A stretch of 37,159 nt of DNA from Brachionus plicatilis. Its lineage: Eukaryota; Rotifera; Eurotatoria; Ploima; Brachionidae. The notes below the pieces were generated by a model. It saw nothing but the letters and a program-made list of their open reading frames with translations. It made no database searches and was not told where the DNA came from. This document shows, piece by piece, positions 10,203 through 20,457 of this stretch (position 1 is its first letter; every line of letters starts with the position of its first letter). The stretch lies in the NCBI GenBank assembly GCA_010279815.1, contig QEOQ01000426.1:439064-476222 (forward strand), given 5' to 3'. Made by a program: the position numbers and the translations under genes.

Positions 10203-10552
10203 GGCAATGTGAAATTTTATTACAAAAATTACAGTAAAAAAAGTAAAAACTTTATAATTTTTTTTCTGATTGTGCAAAAATGGTTCTGCAAAAAGTACAA
10301 TATTGTACAAATTTGTACAAAAGAATTCCAAGCTCTGCAAAAACTCTGCAATTTTCTGTAAAATGCACACCATCAAAAAATCCTTGATTAAACTCTGCAT
10401 TAAATTGCAGAGTTTTTGCAGAGCCTGGAATTCTTCTGTACAAATTTGTACAATATTGTACTTTTTGCAGAACCATTTTGCACAATTAGAAAAAAAGTTA
10501 TAAAGTTTTTACTTTTTGTACTGTAATTTTTGTACTAAAATTTCACATTGCC
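10203..10552. mobile_element. Fold-back MITE, 350 bp, 8-bp target duplication
   Basis: A near-complete palindrome. Both ends read GGCAATGTGAAATTTTA inward; arms of about 160 bp share GTACAATATTGTACAAATTT, GAATTCCA, and CTCTGCAAAAACTCTGCAA. Only a small loop remains. Identical 8-bp direct repeats TTTTTTAC lie at 10195-10202 and 10553-10560. The open frames on both strands here merely reflect the palindrome. A rearranged half-copy sits at about 21493-21644. Confidence 0.88.
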
Positions 10553-10560
10553 TTTTTTAC

Positions 10561-11550
10561 TCGAGTTTAACCAACACACATTAAATTCCTGATTAGCACA
10601 CAACTTGAAAAACAAAGACCTAAAGTGTTTTATTAAGTTAAAAAAATTTAGATAAAAATTACAAAATTTTTCTTTTAGAAAAACTTACTCAACAAATTAA
10701 AAATTTAAAATCTGTGCTAAAATCATTACAAAAGCTTAGTTTAAAACAAATAATAAATAAACTATCATAATTAAATTTAGATAATTATTATTTTAATTAA
10801 AATCGCACAAATCGATTTAATAACAATTATCAAACACCTGCTGTATCAAATACAATATTGGTATCAAAAATTAAAAATGATAATTTTGTTTTTAAATTTT
10901 TTTTTGTCAATAAATTATAATACAAAGAATTTTGCTTTGAATTTAATTTTAATAATAATAACTTAAATTATTTAAAATATTTATAAATGCAATTTTTTAT
11001 GTTGTTAAGTTTTAAATTTTTTACTTAGTTTATATTTTAATATTACATCTTACTTTTTTCAAATTAGGTAAACTAATAGTTCAATAAACCCAAGTACAAG
11101 AATTCTTCCCATATTACCTTACCTATGGCTCACCTAAATTTTGAAGGACATTACAGTCACATTCTTTATAAGCACCATTTCTTATGTAAAGCTGTAAAAT
11201 ATGTTACCATAGGTCAAACCATAAATGCAAATTTTTGTCAAATTTTTTGGGTAGCAATAATTGTTATGGTTATGAAGCCAGATTTTTGATTTTCAAAAAA
11301 ATTTCCAAATTTAGTGCAGCTAATATCTCTAATTTATAAAAAGGAAGTTTGGCGAAAAAAGGTACTAAAATTAGAGAACATTTCTAAACAAAGTTAAAAG
11401 GCTGCTTAGACTAATCTTAATTAATTAAAGAAATTTATTTTAAGTGAAAATGTTTTGGAATACTATTTTTTAATTTTAAGAAAATAATAGCAACATAGAG
11501 ACAGCAAAATATTTTAAAGTCTTCTAATTATAAAATATGTTTTTTTATAT
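10561..11550. other. Spacer, no gene seen
   Basis: Mostly A+T-rich. A slightly more balanced part at 11095-11280 has no recognisable product. The last part (from about 11535) is homologous to the upstream flank of the second LamG gene copy and may hold its promoter or a leader exon. Confidence 0.45.
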
Positions 11551-11680
11551 TTTTCAGATATTTTAATATAATATGAAATTTTGGCATTTAATCAATTCCG
11601 AATGTCCATTAGCAAAAATATTTTTATAAGTTTTTAGTAATATAAAAATAAAAAAAAAAAAAGAAAATTGAAACAAGAAA

Positions 11681-12701
11681 ATGAAATTTTTAATAATGAC
11701 AATTTTAATTTTAAAAATGACCAAAAGTAAAATATTTTTTAACATTAAAATAAAAATAAAACTAATTTATTTAGTTTCTTCAGATTGTATTTTTGGCAAA
11801 AAAAGTGGATTTAGTGTTATGGAAAAAAAACAAGGTTTGATTATAAACAAATTTCAAATTTTCAACCTTTTAAAATGTCTGAAAAATTGTGAAAAGCATC
11901 AACAATGTCAATATGCTTCATTTAACTCTTCATTTTGTGTTCTTTATTCATTTTATGCCAAGTATTATCTTCAAAATGTCTCAAAAGGATTTTTATATGA
12001 AAAAAAAAATCAAAAAAAGTAACTTTAAAATAATTTTTTATTTTAGTTCTCATTTTTAAGAGTATTTTTATTTTAATTTCAGTTTTGGTTTGATAAATTA
12101 TTGGCCGATTGAAGATGGCCAAGCAAGAGATTTAGTTGGATCAAAGGATTTGTATGACTCATTCAACACAGTTTATTCCCAAGATCGCCATGGTTCTACT
12201 AATTCAGCATTAAATTTTTCGGGAGGTAAAATTAGAGCTCCCAGTGGAGTTTATTTTGGAAACGAATTTACTGTTTTGGCCTGGATTAAATTAAAATCAT
12301 ATATGCAAATGCAGCGATTATTTGATTTTGGGAATGATCAGGTTAACAATGTTATAGTTATTCTCACATGTGAACAAAACTATTTGTGTATTGAATTTTT
12401 CAAAGGTTTTAATAAAAATAGAATGTCAACAACAATTTTACCAGACTTAAATGTTTGGTATCATTTTGGATTTTCTTTAAAAGCTGGGAAAGTTAAGATT
12501 TATTTAAATGGAACATTAGCCGTATCCTTCATCAAAGAAGTGAATCCTTTATATGCTATTGAGCGAACAAAAAATTATTTTGGAGGTAACGATTGGTCAA
12601 TACCTTCCGCAGGTGATTATCATTGTGACGAAATGAAATTTTTTAACATTGAATTAAGTGATTCAGAAATTAAAGATGAATATTTTTATGACTTTCATTA
12701 A
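11681..12701 (+). CDS. Secreted Cys-rich (PAN-like) plus LamG/jellyroll protein, copy A
   Basis: Two exons, 11681-12018 and 12083-12701. Intron donor GTAACT, acceptor TTTCAG, 64 bp; the split codon gives N then FGLINYWP. The product is 318 aa. The hydrophobic start MKFLIMTILIL suggests secretion. Cysteines 36, 66, 70, 76 and 86 (KCLKNC, HQQCQYASF, FCVLYS) give a PAN/Apple-like pattern. From residue 114 a LamG_3/concanavalin-A-like jellyroll is visible: NYWPIEDG, FTVLAWIKL, LNVWYHFGFSL, KIYLNGTLA, CDEMKFFNIELSD. These modules bind glycans or proteins outside the cell; the ligand is unknown. A further 57-bp intron (11726 to the TTTCTTCAG before GATTGT) is possible and would remove the odd IKIKIK stretch in frame. 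Copy B is inverted at 22079-23107. Confidence 0.8.
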
Positions 12702-12954
12702 TTTTTAATTTTTATAAAGAACTTTAATTTACCCAAAAATTAATTAAATGTTGTGAAAGAAAGATTTTTAAAAAATATAAATTTTTTAAATAATTTTTTT
12801 TATTACTAAAAATTAAAAACGCATCCATTTTAATCTAAAATAAAAAACAAAAATTAAAATTAACTTCGAAAAGCTTTGATTAAATCCAATTTTCTAATTA
12901 ACTTGCTAAAAAATCTTTGATTAACTTTAAAAATTGTCACCGTCAAAATAAATC
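12702..12954. other. Spacer downstream of LamG copy A
   Basis: A+T-rich 3' flank. It is not similar to the 3' flank of copy B, so the duplicated unit ends near the stop codon. Confidence 0.5.
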
Positions 12955-13412
12955 ATAATCTGCTTGTGGATACCATTAAAAAAAATAGTAAAGAGTTGAG
13001 GACTAATAACTGCAACCTGGGGAACCCCAATATCTGAATACGAGACAAAGTTATTTATTCACAAAAAAAATTCGATTTTTTAAAAAGCTAACTCCAGAAT
13101 GTAGAGACGGGCTTCAATTTTGATGAGTTTGTAGATTAAACCACTGTTTTATATCTTGTCAAAAACCTGAGAGATATCGAAGAAGAGGAAACATCATTTT
13201 TTCTTTCCTACTAGAGTTAAAGAGAACTTTGAGTTAAAAAAACCAAATTGCCGGAGGTACGTCGGTGCTGCCTAAAACCAGACTGTTCCTTGCAGATAAG
13301 ACTCTTGCCTTCAAGGAAATTGTAAAACCTACTTGTAATAATTCTTTCAATAACTTTTTAAAGACAGCTAGTGACACTAATTGGCCGGTATTTAGACGGG
13401 TCAAATTTTCTT
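12955..13412 (-). pseudogene. Non-LTR retrotransposon reverse-transcriptase fragment
   Basis: Read on the minus strand: DPSKYRPISVTSCL, stop, KVIERIITSRFYNFLEGKSL, EQSGFRQHRRTSGNLVF, a shift, FDISQVFDKI, stop, LIYKLIKIEARLYIL, and GVPQVAVISPQLFTIF. This is the RT fingers/palm block of a Jockey-like LINE through the GVPQG motif. Several stops and shifts make it dead. It lies between LamG copy A and MULE debris. Confidence 0.85.
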
Positions 13413-13586
13413 TCCAAGAAATATTTTGTTTTGAAAAAAATATTTTATGTTTAAAAAAAAATTAATTATATAACAAGAAACTTTACTATTTATCAATAAA
13501 AATATTTGATATAATTTAAATTGATTTTGATTAAGTTTGAAAATTATTTTTACTTGTTGCCAAAATTTACCAAATTTGTGGTAATT

Positions 13587-13721
13587 TTACATAACATCCG
13601 CTAAATTTATTTTTTCAAACACATTCGTAAAAGCATTTCTAATAGCTTCAGATCCATCTGCAATCAATGCTACTCGTTGACTTGCCATTTTATGTAAGAC
13701 GTAAGTTTTTTCATCGTATTT
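13587..13721 (-). pseudogene. MULE transposase fragment
   Basis: The minus-strand translation MASQRVALIADGSEAIRNAF, then TNVFEKINLADVM and a stop, matches the MULE transposase block around the second catalytic Asp (ADGSEAI-x-NAF-x-x-VF). It is a short isolated core fragment. A run of AATTAATGC words at 13765-14010 next to it may be the terminal array of the same element. Confidence 0.65.
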
Positions 13722-13764
13722 GTATTATACAAAATGTACCGATACATAGTAAAAAGTACTTAAT

Positions 13765-14010
13765 GGTAGCACTGTTAAGCAATTAATGTTGTTTTTTTTC
13801 AATTTTTAAATTAATGTTAACTGCAAATTTATAATGTTCAAAAAATTTAATTAATGCACGCTTAAAATAATAAATGCACGTTTAAAATAATTAATGCTTG
13901 TCCAATATAATTAATGTTGTTTCAAAGAAATTAGTGCTAAATATTATTATTGTTCAAATCAATTAAATTAATGCTCAAATCAACAAAATTAATGCTCATT
14001 TAAATATAAG
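13765..14010. repeat. Array of degenerate AATTAATGC words
   Basis: About ten copies of AATTAATG(C/T) or close variants, separated by 8-20 bases. Comparable word arrays flank the other MULEs in this window, so this is probably a MULE terminal region. Confidence 0.55.
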
Positions 14011-14182
14011 TCTTATTTTTTTAACTTTGGTAATTTTACGTTAATCTTGATAAAAACAAAAAAATCATGCCAGTGCTGTATTTCATTTGAATACTTGCTT
14101 AAGCTGAATTGAAAAGATCAAATAGCTTTAAAAGTGACCTTTTAAAATTATCAAAAAAAAAAAATTTATAATTTAAATAAAT

Positions 14183-14188
14183 TTTATT
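14183..14188 (-). promoter_or_regulatory. Poly(A) signal AATAAA
   Basis: Minus-strand AATAAAAT about 30 bases after the stop codon of the gene ending at 14215. Spacing fits a normal 3' end. Confidence 0.5.
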
Positions 14189-14214
14189 GAATAATTAAAA
14201 TAATTGTTTTGTAT

Positions 14215-14832
14215 TCAAATCCTTTTTTTTTTGTAAACTTGGCCTTTGTAGATATTAAAAGGAGTTTTTTTATAATAAATAATTTTTTTATGTTTCATTG
14301 GCATTCTTATATTTTTCTTGTTCATATTTGGTTTTAATTGGGAATTTTGACCTTTAATTGCCACAAAAGAGATCTTCTTTGACAAGTTTGCATTCACTGG
14401 TTGGAATTTTTTTAGTGGAACTCTTTTTATCTGCGTACTTCTTGCTCTTAATGTTCTTGGATGAAAATAATTTTTTACCACATTCTGATTCAAAATGTTT
14501 GATCCTGAGCTGCCCGAAATTTTATTTGAATTAGAAATGTAATTAGATGAGAATTGTGCTGGGTTATGATTTGAAATCGAATTAAGGTTCAGAATTTTTG
14601 AATTGGCACTGTTTACAATTGTGTTCTGATTTGATATTTGATTTCTGGCTGTGTCGCGGCCTTTGACAGCTTGGCTCTTGATATGACTTATATAGAAACT
14701 TGGATTGTAGCCGAATGGTTTAGCCTGTGGTCGAGGGTAAAAGTGTGACGGATAAATTCGATGGGCAAGCTTTGTACCACTCGAGAAATCACCAGCAATA
14801 AGAATTATTAAAAGTGAAATTTCAAAATTCAT
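14215..14832 (-). CDS. Secreted basic Asn/Ser-rich protein, unknown
   Basis: 205 codons from ATG at 14832. The start MNFEISLLIILIAGDFSS is a convincing signal peptide of about 18 residues. The mature part has no recognised domain: a Pro/Tyr/His/Phe patch (HFYPRP, FGYNPSFY) at about 29-48, an Asn/Ser/Ile-rich repeat-like stretch with SNQN, SNHN and ILNQN at about 60-118, and a very basic C-terminus (KKNIRMPMKHKKIIYYKK, KGQVYKKKRI). It contains no cysteine. A TATA box at 14860-14869 and a poly(A) signal at 14183-14188 frame it as a single-exon gene. I do not recognise it; an extracellular matrix, cuticle or adhesive protein is only a guess from composition. Confidence 0.65.
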   Translation of the reverse strand: MNFEISLLIILIAGDFSSGTKLAHRIYPSHFYPRPQAKPFGYNPSFYISHIKSQAVKGRDTARNQISNQNTIVNSANSKILNLNSISNHNPAQFSSNYISNSNKISGSSGSNILNQNVVKNYFHPRTLRARSTQIKRVPLKKFQPVNANLSKKISFVAIKGQNSQLKPNMNKKNIRMPMKHKKIIYYKKTPFNIYKGQVYKKKRI

Positions 14833-14859
14833 TTTTTATTTAAATAGGAAGATTTTTTT

Positions 14860-14869
14860 CTTTTTATAC
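14860..14869 (-). promoter_or_regulatory. TATA box
   Basis: GTATAAAAAG on the minus strand, 28-37 bases upstream of the ATG at 14832. This implies a very short 5' UTR for the secreted-protein gene. Confidence 0.5.
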
Positions 14870-15542
14870 TTCAAATGACACAAGATTTTAGGAAAGATTA
14901 ATTGGGCACTGAAAAATTAATTGCACCTTAAATGTGATTATTTTGACTTAATTTTCAATTAATTTAAGCAGAGAAAAGTAGTTTATTTATTTTTTAGGAT
15001 ACAAACTATTTCATTCTAATTAAGCAAAAATTAAAAAAAAAAATGTTCTAGTTGAAATTGTTTCAATAAAGACTAGTGATGAAATCGAATTTTTATTTCA
15101 TAAGAAAATTGAAACCTCGAAAAAAAAAATTATTCTGAATAACTTGTTCGAATGAATTTTCATTCAAATAACAAAATTTCAAAAAATTACTAAGAATTAT
15201 TTTTTTTAAACCTGATATAGATAGAAAAAAGGGCTCCTGTTAGCTATGGTAGAGTTTTTCGAGTTTTTTTTCTTCTGTTTAAAATAAAAAAAAAATGAAA
15301 TTTCATTTTTTTAGAATATAATTATGTTTAATTTATAATTTTAATACGATTTAGAAAAATTAATAAGAATAATATCAGTTATGCAAATTTAACTAGAAAA
15401 AATAATTTTTTTTAGTAATTTTAGTTAAAAAATAATAAATTGCCAATTTCATTGCTATTTCATCTAAAAAGAGCCTCCTTGGAAATAATAAGGTTTAAAA
15501 CCTGAAATATTCTATTTTAAAAATTTTCATATTTCAGTTGCT
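14870..15542. other. Spacer, no gene seen
   Basis: A+T-rich sequence with no protein homology that I could read. Confidence 0.5.
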
Positions 15543-15546
15543 TTAA

Positions 15547-16432
15547 CACTCAAAGGACCGCGGTGTCAATTAAACACTTTTTGAGTTTAAATCTTTAAAA
15601 ATTTTTTGGTAATTTTTTTTTCACTAACTTTATTTGGTATCAAAAACAAAATAAAAAATTGAAATTTTTTATTAAAAAAATTGAATTTTCATGCAAAAAA
15701 AAAAAAATACCTCTAAGGACCGACGGTGTCAATTTGACACTTTTTGAATTTATTGCATAATTTTATTGACATTTTGCCAAAATTGATTATAAACTGTTTA
15801 AATAAAATAAATAAAAAAATTTGAAATGTCTAAAAGAGAAGCTGGCCTAAAGGTCCTTGAAGCCTTGAGAAACACCGATGACACTCAATCTATAGCCTCC
15901 TATGATGATGATGCGGATTTTTTGGATGATCATAACTTTTTGGATGAATTTGATGAAGTTGATGCTGATGTTGATGAGGATTCTAAAGAAAGAAATAAAA
16001 AATTCTTTTTGAAGAAGAAGTGGATGATACAAGCCAACATGTCATTGATTCGATTGAAAGTAAAATCAATAGGGTAAACTTGGACCAAAATCTTGACAAG
16101 ACAAGAAAAATTGGAGTTGTTTGGGCAAAGCTAAAGAATGGAGAAGATTTATCACTAAGAAAGAAAATTAATTTCAATAAGAAACTCGGACCAACCAGCT
16201 ATGCAACAAGGAACATAGACAATACCAAGATATCTTAGATTAATAGATTAATTTTGATATTTCTATGCTAAATTTGATCGTACAATGTACAAATTCGTCT
16301 AGAATGTAGAACTTTAATAGACTTAAAATTTATTCAGGATAAAATATTTATAGTATTCTGCATGTTTATATAAAAAGAGGAGGTATAATTTTTTATACCT
16401 TAGAGGTATAAAAAATATCGGGTTTTTGAGTG
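15547..16432 (+). mobile_element. Internally deleted piggyBac element, 886 bp
   Basis: Flanked by the piggyBac target TTAA (15543-15546 and 16433-16436). Terminal repeats CACTCAAAGGACC and, from the right, CACTCAAAAACCC. A subterminal direct repeat GGACCG(A)CGGTGTCAATT occurs at about 15555 and 15718. It encodes only the N-terminal part of a transposase, frameshifted. The DDE core and C-terminal zinc domain are missing. Confidence 0.85.
15826..16238 (+). pseudogene. piggyBac transposase N-terminal fragment, frameshifted
   Basis: Begins MSKREAGLKVLEALRNTDD with an Asp/Glu-rich stretch typical of piggyBac N-termini. The frame shifts between about 15995 and 16020 and continues as VDDTSQHVIDSIES and then VVWAKLKNGED, KKINFNKKLGPTSYATRN. 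The last block aligns with HWTKLDDGDE and RIVFNEKSGPTSFAASR of the piggyBac at 31549-32704. About 130 of the usual 500-600 residues remain. Confidence 0.8.
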
Positions 16433-16436
16433 TTAA

Positions 16437-17520
16437 AAAGATGCAAAATTCCAAAGCCTCGGTGAGCTTTTTGAAGATCAAGAACCTGCAGAAACTCACC
16501 TGTTTATATTCAAAATATATATTCTTTTAAAAATATTCGATTGCCCTTTATCAATCATCTTGACGAAATAAAATTTACAGACATATTAATAAAAAAGTTA
16601 GTTCTTTTAAATTTGTTTTATATCAAACGCGTTCATGTTACGCCAAGTATTTTTGTCTTTAAACTCAAATTTGTCAACCTTAAAAACTAAAATAAAATTT
16701 TTTTAATCAAATTCTAAAATTCCAGGGGAACAAGGGTCTATGATTTGGGGCACCTTTTAAATATTCTATTTACCATGTAGCTCTGTTTCATGAAAAAAAT
16801 TTATTTTCGATTCCATAAGAATATATTAAAACAAAAACTCATAAAATCTATATTTAAAAAAAATTAAAAAATTATTTTATTCTTTAACTTTCTTTTTTTG
16901 TGATTTCATTTAATGTTTTTGAAAAAAATATTCTTAAAAATTTCAGTTCTGCCAAAATTAAGGACTTTCACAATTAAATTTTTTTTTTTAACTTTAATTT
17001 TAAATTTAAATTAATTTAATGAGATAGATGCTAAATTCTATAAAAAAAACTTTTTGCATTTTAAAGAATTCAACTCGCCTCGACTTTTTTACAAGTCTGA
17101 TTTTAGATGATCAAAACTTATGAACCAGTATTTATAATGCTTTACAAATTGAAACATAGAAGTTTTCTAATCCTAATATTAATATTTTAAGAAAAAAAAA
17201 TATAGCTTTTTCTGCGTATATTTAAGGCAAAGTAAAATTTTGATCAAATTTAAAATATGAAATTTGATTAAAAATTAATTAAACAAATTGTTTGAAGATA
17301 TATGAAGTAATAATTATAGAACCATGTGAGCTTTACTTAAGCGATCACCTCCCAATTTGTACAGAGTTGAGAGTACCTAAAAATTTGCTTAAAAACGTTA
17401 ACATATCAGGAAAAGAAAATCTATAAAGGAAAATACCAAAAATAAAATGGAATAATGCCAATACACAAATTGAATACCAAAACTGCTTCGAGAATAGACT
17501 ATTATAACTGAAACTGGTAA
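16437..17520. other. Spacer, no gene assigned
   Basis: A somewhat less A+T-rich patch at 16440-16500 and a 54-codon open stretch ending at about 16690 carry no recognised motif. The remainder is low-complexity. Confidence 0.4.
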
Positions 17521-17523
17521 GGG

Positions 17524-18175
17524 TAGACTTTTATGTCCCGCTTACATGCGGGAAATATTTATAAGTTTAAGTATGTGAATACTCCAGGTATCCATTAGGC
17601 ATTATTGCTTGTAAAGTTATTCCAATACTTAATGAGATATTCTCAATTTTTGATACCCCTAGTGTATTAAAATCCGATAAGTGCACAATCTGACTCGGAA
17701 ACTGAACTAGTCGAGGTTTTACGCAATTATCGGGATACTCCTCATTCATCTACTGGTATAGCTCCTAATAAGCTGGGGTTGTGAAGTTGATTTCAATTCG
17801 ATCATTTCAATTCAGAAAAACTTGAATAACTTTTTTACTAAAAGAGATAATTTAGGTCTATAAAATGCTCAATTATAAGCAAATTTGCTTAATTCAGTAA
17901 AATAAGTCTGCAAAATACTCAGCAATTTTGTGCATTTTGCACGCCATTAAAAAGTTAAATTAATTGTGCACTTACTTTGCAGAGTTTTTGCAGACATATG
18001 TTTTCGGATTAAGCAAAGTTGCTTAAACATTAAGCAAATTACAGAACTTAATTATTCCTTATAGTAAAAAATTTATTCAAATTTTTCTGAATTGAAACGA
18101 TCGAATTGAAATGAACTTCATAACCCCTAATAAGCTTATGTTTCAGTTAATAAGATCATCCATTTTCTAATTTAC
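17524..18175 (+). pseudogene. Ty3/gypsy-like integrase remnant, split by a MITE
   Basis: Translated pieces: VDFYVPLTCGKYL, stop-rich link, YSRYPLGIIACKVIPILNEI, FDTPSVLKSDK (the first and second catalytic Asp blocks of a retroelement integrase core). After a deletion come EVLRNYRDTPHSSTGIAPNK and L/MFQLIRS, the block following the catalytic Glu. A 353-bp MITE at 17775-18127 interrupts the codons for NKL. With stops, a deletion and shifts, it is an inactive LTR-retrotransposon fragment; no LTRs were found. Confidence 0.75.
17775..18127. mobile_element. Fold-back MITE, 353 bp, 9-bp target duplication
   Basis: Ends GGGGTTGTGAAGTTGATTTC and, from the right, GGGGTTATGAAGTTCATTTC; arms of over 100 bp continue with CAATTCGATC and TTTCAATTCAGAAAAA. 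Exact 9-bp direct repeats TAATAAGCT at 17766-17774 and 18128-18136. A 9-bp duplication points to mobilisation by a MULE-type (or Merlin) transposase. It is inserted in the integrase remnant. Confidence 0.88.
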
Positions 18176-18204
18176 AAACATTTACAAACATTACTAGCAT
18201 TATA

Positions 18205-18995
18205 AATAACTATCTTAAAAAATCCTGCTACAGCTACAAAAATGGAGGCTAAAGATGTCTCCAGAAAAATGAAGCTACATTTTTCTCTCTGGTAATCCTT
18301 CAAAAAATAATAAGCTAAGTCTAAAACTCTATGGAAATCAAATCCCCTAACCTTACTCCCCAGTCTTCCATGGAATAAAATTTGAACAAAGTCTTTATAC
18401 CAGGTTGAGTTCCTTCGTTCAAGATGTCATGATCGCATAAATTTAATTAAGATTATGTCACACGGACCGTGGAAGTTAAGTAAAAAAACCTTAATTGGAG
18501 TATAATATTCACTTATAGGATCCATTATAGACTATAATTTTTTCATCCTATCCCGTGTCTCCCAGAAAATATTCAAAAACTGAAAGTAATTCAAAATACA
18601 TGTTTTAAGGCAATCTATCATTTACCATATGACACACCGTCTATTAAACTTTCTGGCCTTCTCTAGGACCAAAATGTTGATAGAATTGAGTCTAGACTTA
18701 GAATTCAGCTCGGAAAGTACATAAAAAAAGTTTAATATATAAAATATAATAACATACTCATTACTTCACTCATTCATAATTATATTGATGTTTTTGTTGA
18801 AAGCTCAAGAAGCTCTGAACTTAAAACCCTCCTTTGTAAAGTCTCAAATTAGATATTTCAATGGACAACTGTTTCTGTAACATTTCCAATTTCTCTTACA
18901 ACTTCTAATGTCATTTATTAATTTAATTAATTTAATATAACTTTTTTTATGGACACTTTTTTAAAATTTTAAATACAAATAGCGAAAGGACTTTA
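18205..18995 (+). pseudogene. LINE family 1: C-terminal RT/thumb fragment with 3' UTR
   Basis: Pieces read LQKWRLKMSPEK, SLKLYGNQIP, RINLIKIMSHGPWKLSKKTL, IGSIIDYNFF, QNTCFKAIYHLPYDTPSIK, VDRIESRLRIQLGKYIKK and ILITSLIHNYIDVFVESSRS, in frames broken by stops. This is the region after the catalytic motif of a Jockey-like LINE. The 3' end AAAGGACTTTAATTACTCAA is shared with the LINE fragment inside the MULE at 26364-26766, which identifies a family. Confidence 0.8.
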
Positions 18996-19049
18996 ATTAC
19001 TCAAAGCCATTTTTAAATAAAATAATTTAAAAATTGTATTATATTCACA

Positions 19050-19393
19050 AAATCCTGGAAAATAGAAAGTATAATCATGATCCCTAAGAAATCTTCACAT
19101 ACCTAAGATCCTAATAACTATCGTCCAATTAGTATGACAAGTTTTCTTGGGAAGCTACTTGAAAGTATTATTTACACCAGAATATATAATTTTCTTGAGA
19201 ACAATAATTTATTTACACATGAGCAATCAGGATTTAGAAAACATAGACGCACTGCAGATAATCTTTATTTTCTTATTCAAAAAGTTATAGAGTCTTTTAA
19301 TAAAAATAAAAATGCCTGTGTCTATTTTTTGACATTTCTAAAGATTTTGATAAAGTTTGGTACGATGGACTAATTTAGAAGCTAATTAGAAAT
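19050..19393 (+). pseudogene. LINE family 1: 5' part of an RT domain, interrupted by another LINE
   Basis: Reads WKIESIIMIPKKSSHT, NNYRPISMTSFLGKLLESII, FLENNNLFTHEQSGFRKHRR and, after a +1 shift, FDISKDFDKVWYDGLI and KLIRN. These are the first RT blocks. The coding sequence stops at the insertion point at 19393 and resumes at 20458 in the correct order. Confidence 0.85.
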
Positions 19394-20457
19394 TTTTTAT
19401 TTTTTAATAAAATAATTTTATGGATTTACCCCTAGGACTATCCCGAACGGCTAATCGCCTTCTTTTCAGTCCTCATGTATTATAAAAATAGAAAATTTAA
19501 AAATAGTAATTAGGTTATATAAAAAAATGGTGTATACAAAAAATTCTAAATTTTGTTTCTAAATAAAACTCGTATTGAAAAAGAAAAAAAAAAAAAGGCA
19601 AATTGAATTGTTCAATTTTCGTATAAGAAGATTTCGAGTGGAGTTGTGGTTTTGCTAACAGGGCTTACAATGTGCGTATTTTTATACATATTTATATCTT
19701 TTGTGATAAGTGGGTCGAGTCTTTCTTTTCTTTCCATATATTTTATGAAAAGTTTCTTAAGTCTTAGTTCAACCATTTCAATTTCTAGTTTTTGATGAAT
19801 ATTGTTCGTTTTCGTTTTAAATTTGAAGAAACGTATCTGTTTTAGCGCTTTTGTTTGCATGATTTGTATTTTTATATAGAAGTTAAATCGATTTGTACTC
19901 CCTTTTACATGACAATAGTCGAGAATCGGCCTTGTTGTAGCTTTGTAGAAAATGACACCGAGTTTTATGGAGTTTTTAAAATTTAGTTTTTTTAGTTTTT
20001 TGATCGTTTTTATGTTTATAATCATTTTTTGTTGGATTGATGTTAGCTGCTTTTCGTAATTTAGTTTCGGATCCAGTTTGATGCCTAAAAACACTGTGTC
20101 TGTGATTAAGGGAATTTTGACATTTTCTATTTGAAGATCTAGATCAAATTTCGTGTGATAGTTTTTTCTTTGTCCACCTGTTGTAAAAACTGTGTACGTT
20201 GTTTTGGATGTGTTAATTTTAGAGTGATATGTTTTACTAACGTATTATATTTATGCTATTTTGAAGGGTGCTTTTGACTAAAACTGATTTGTTTGTTAGT
20301 GTGCCAAATGCATAAATCATCTGCGAATAAACCTACTTTTACATTATTTGAAATCGCGGTTACGATATCGCTAAAATATGCTATAAATAGAGTTGGTTAT
20401 AGACAGCTTCCATGGGGGACTCCACATTTTATCCGTTTTTCTTGTTGAAATTGGACT
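19394..20457 (-). mobile_element. 5'-truncated LINE (family 2) inserted in LINE family 1
   Basis: A minus-strand LINE flanked by the exact 13-bp direct repeat GCTAATTAGAAAT (19381-19393 and 20458-20470). The T-rich start on the plus strand is the 3' end of the element. From its 5' end the protein reads GVPHGSCL, stop, TLFIAYFSDIVTAISNNVKV, GLFADDLCIWHTNKQ (FADD catalytic box retained), then TVFTTGGQRKNYHTK. The open frame 19612-20094 (FLGIKLDPKLNYEKQLTSIQ, thumb and C-terminal part) follows. It contains stops and shifts and lacks the RT N-terminus and endonuclease. Confidence 0.88.

Noticed and set aside
10185..10503. Three overlapping open frames of about 75 codons
   Set aside because: They fall in the palindromic MITE; the plus- and minus-strand translations are nearly the same because of the inverted repeat, and they have no homology.
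16441..16690. Short open stretches in the less A+T-rich patch
   Set aside because: Two short frames with no recognisable domain or splice signals; not enough to call a gene.
17567..17749. Minus-strand open frame of 60 codons
   Set aside because: It is antisense to the integrase remnant, whose plus-strand translation has clear family motifs.
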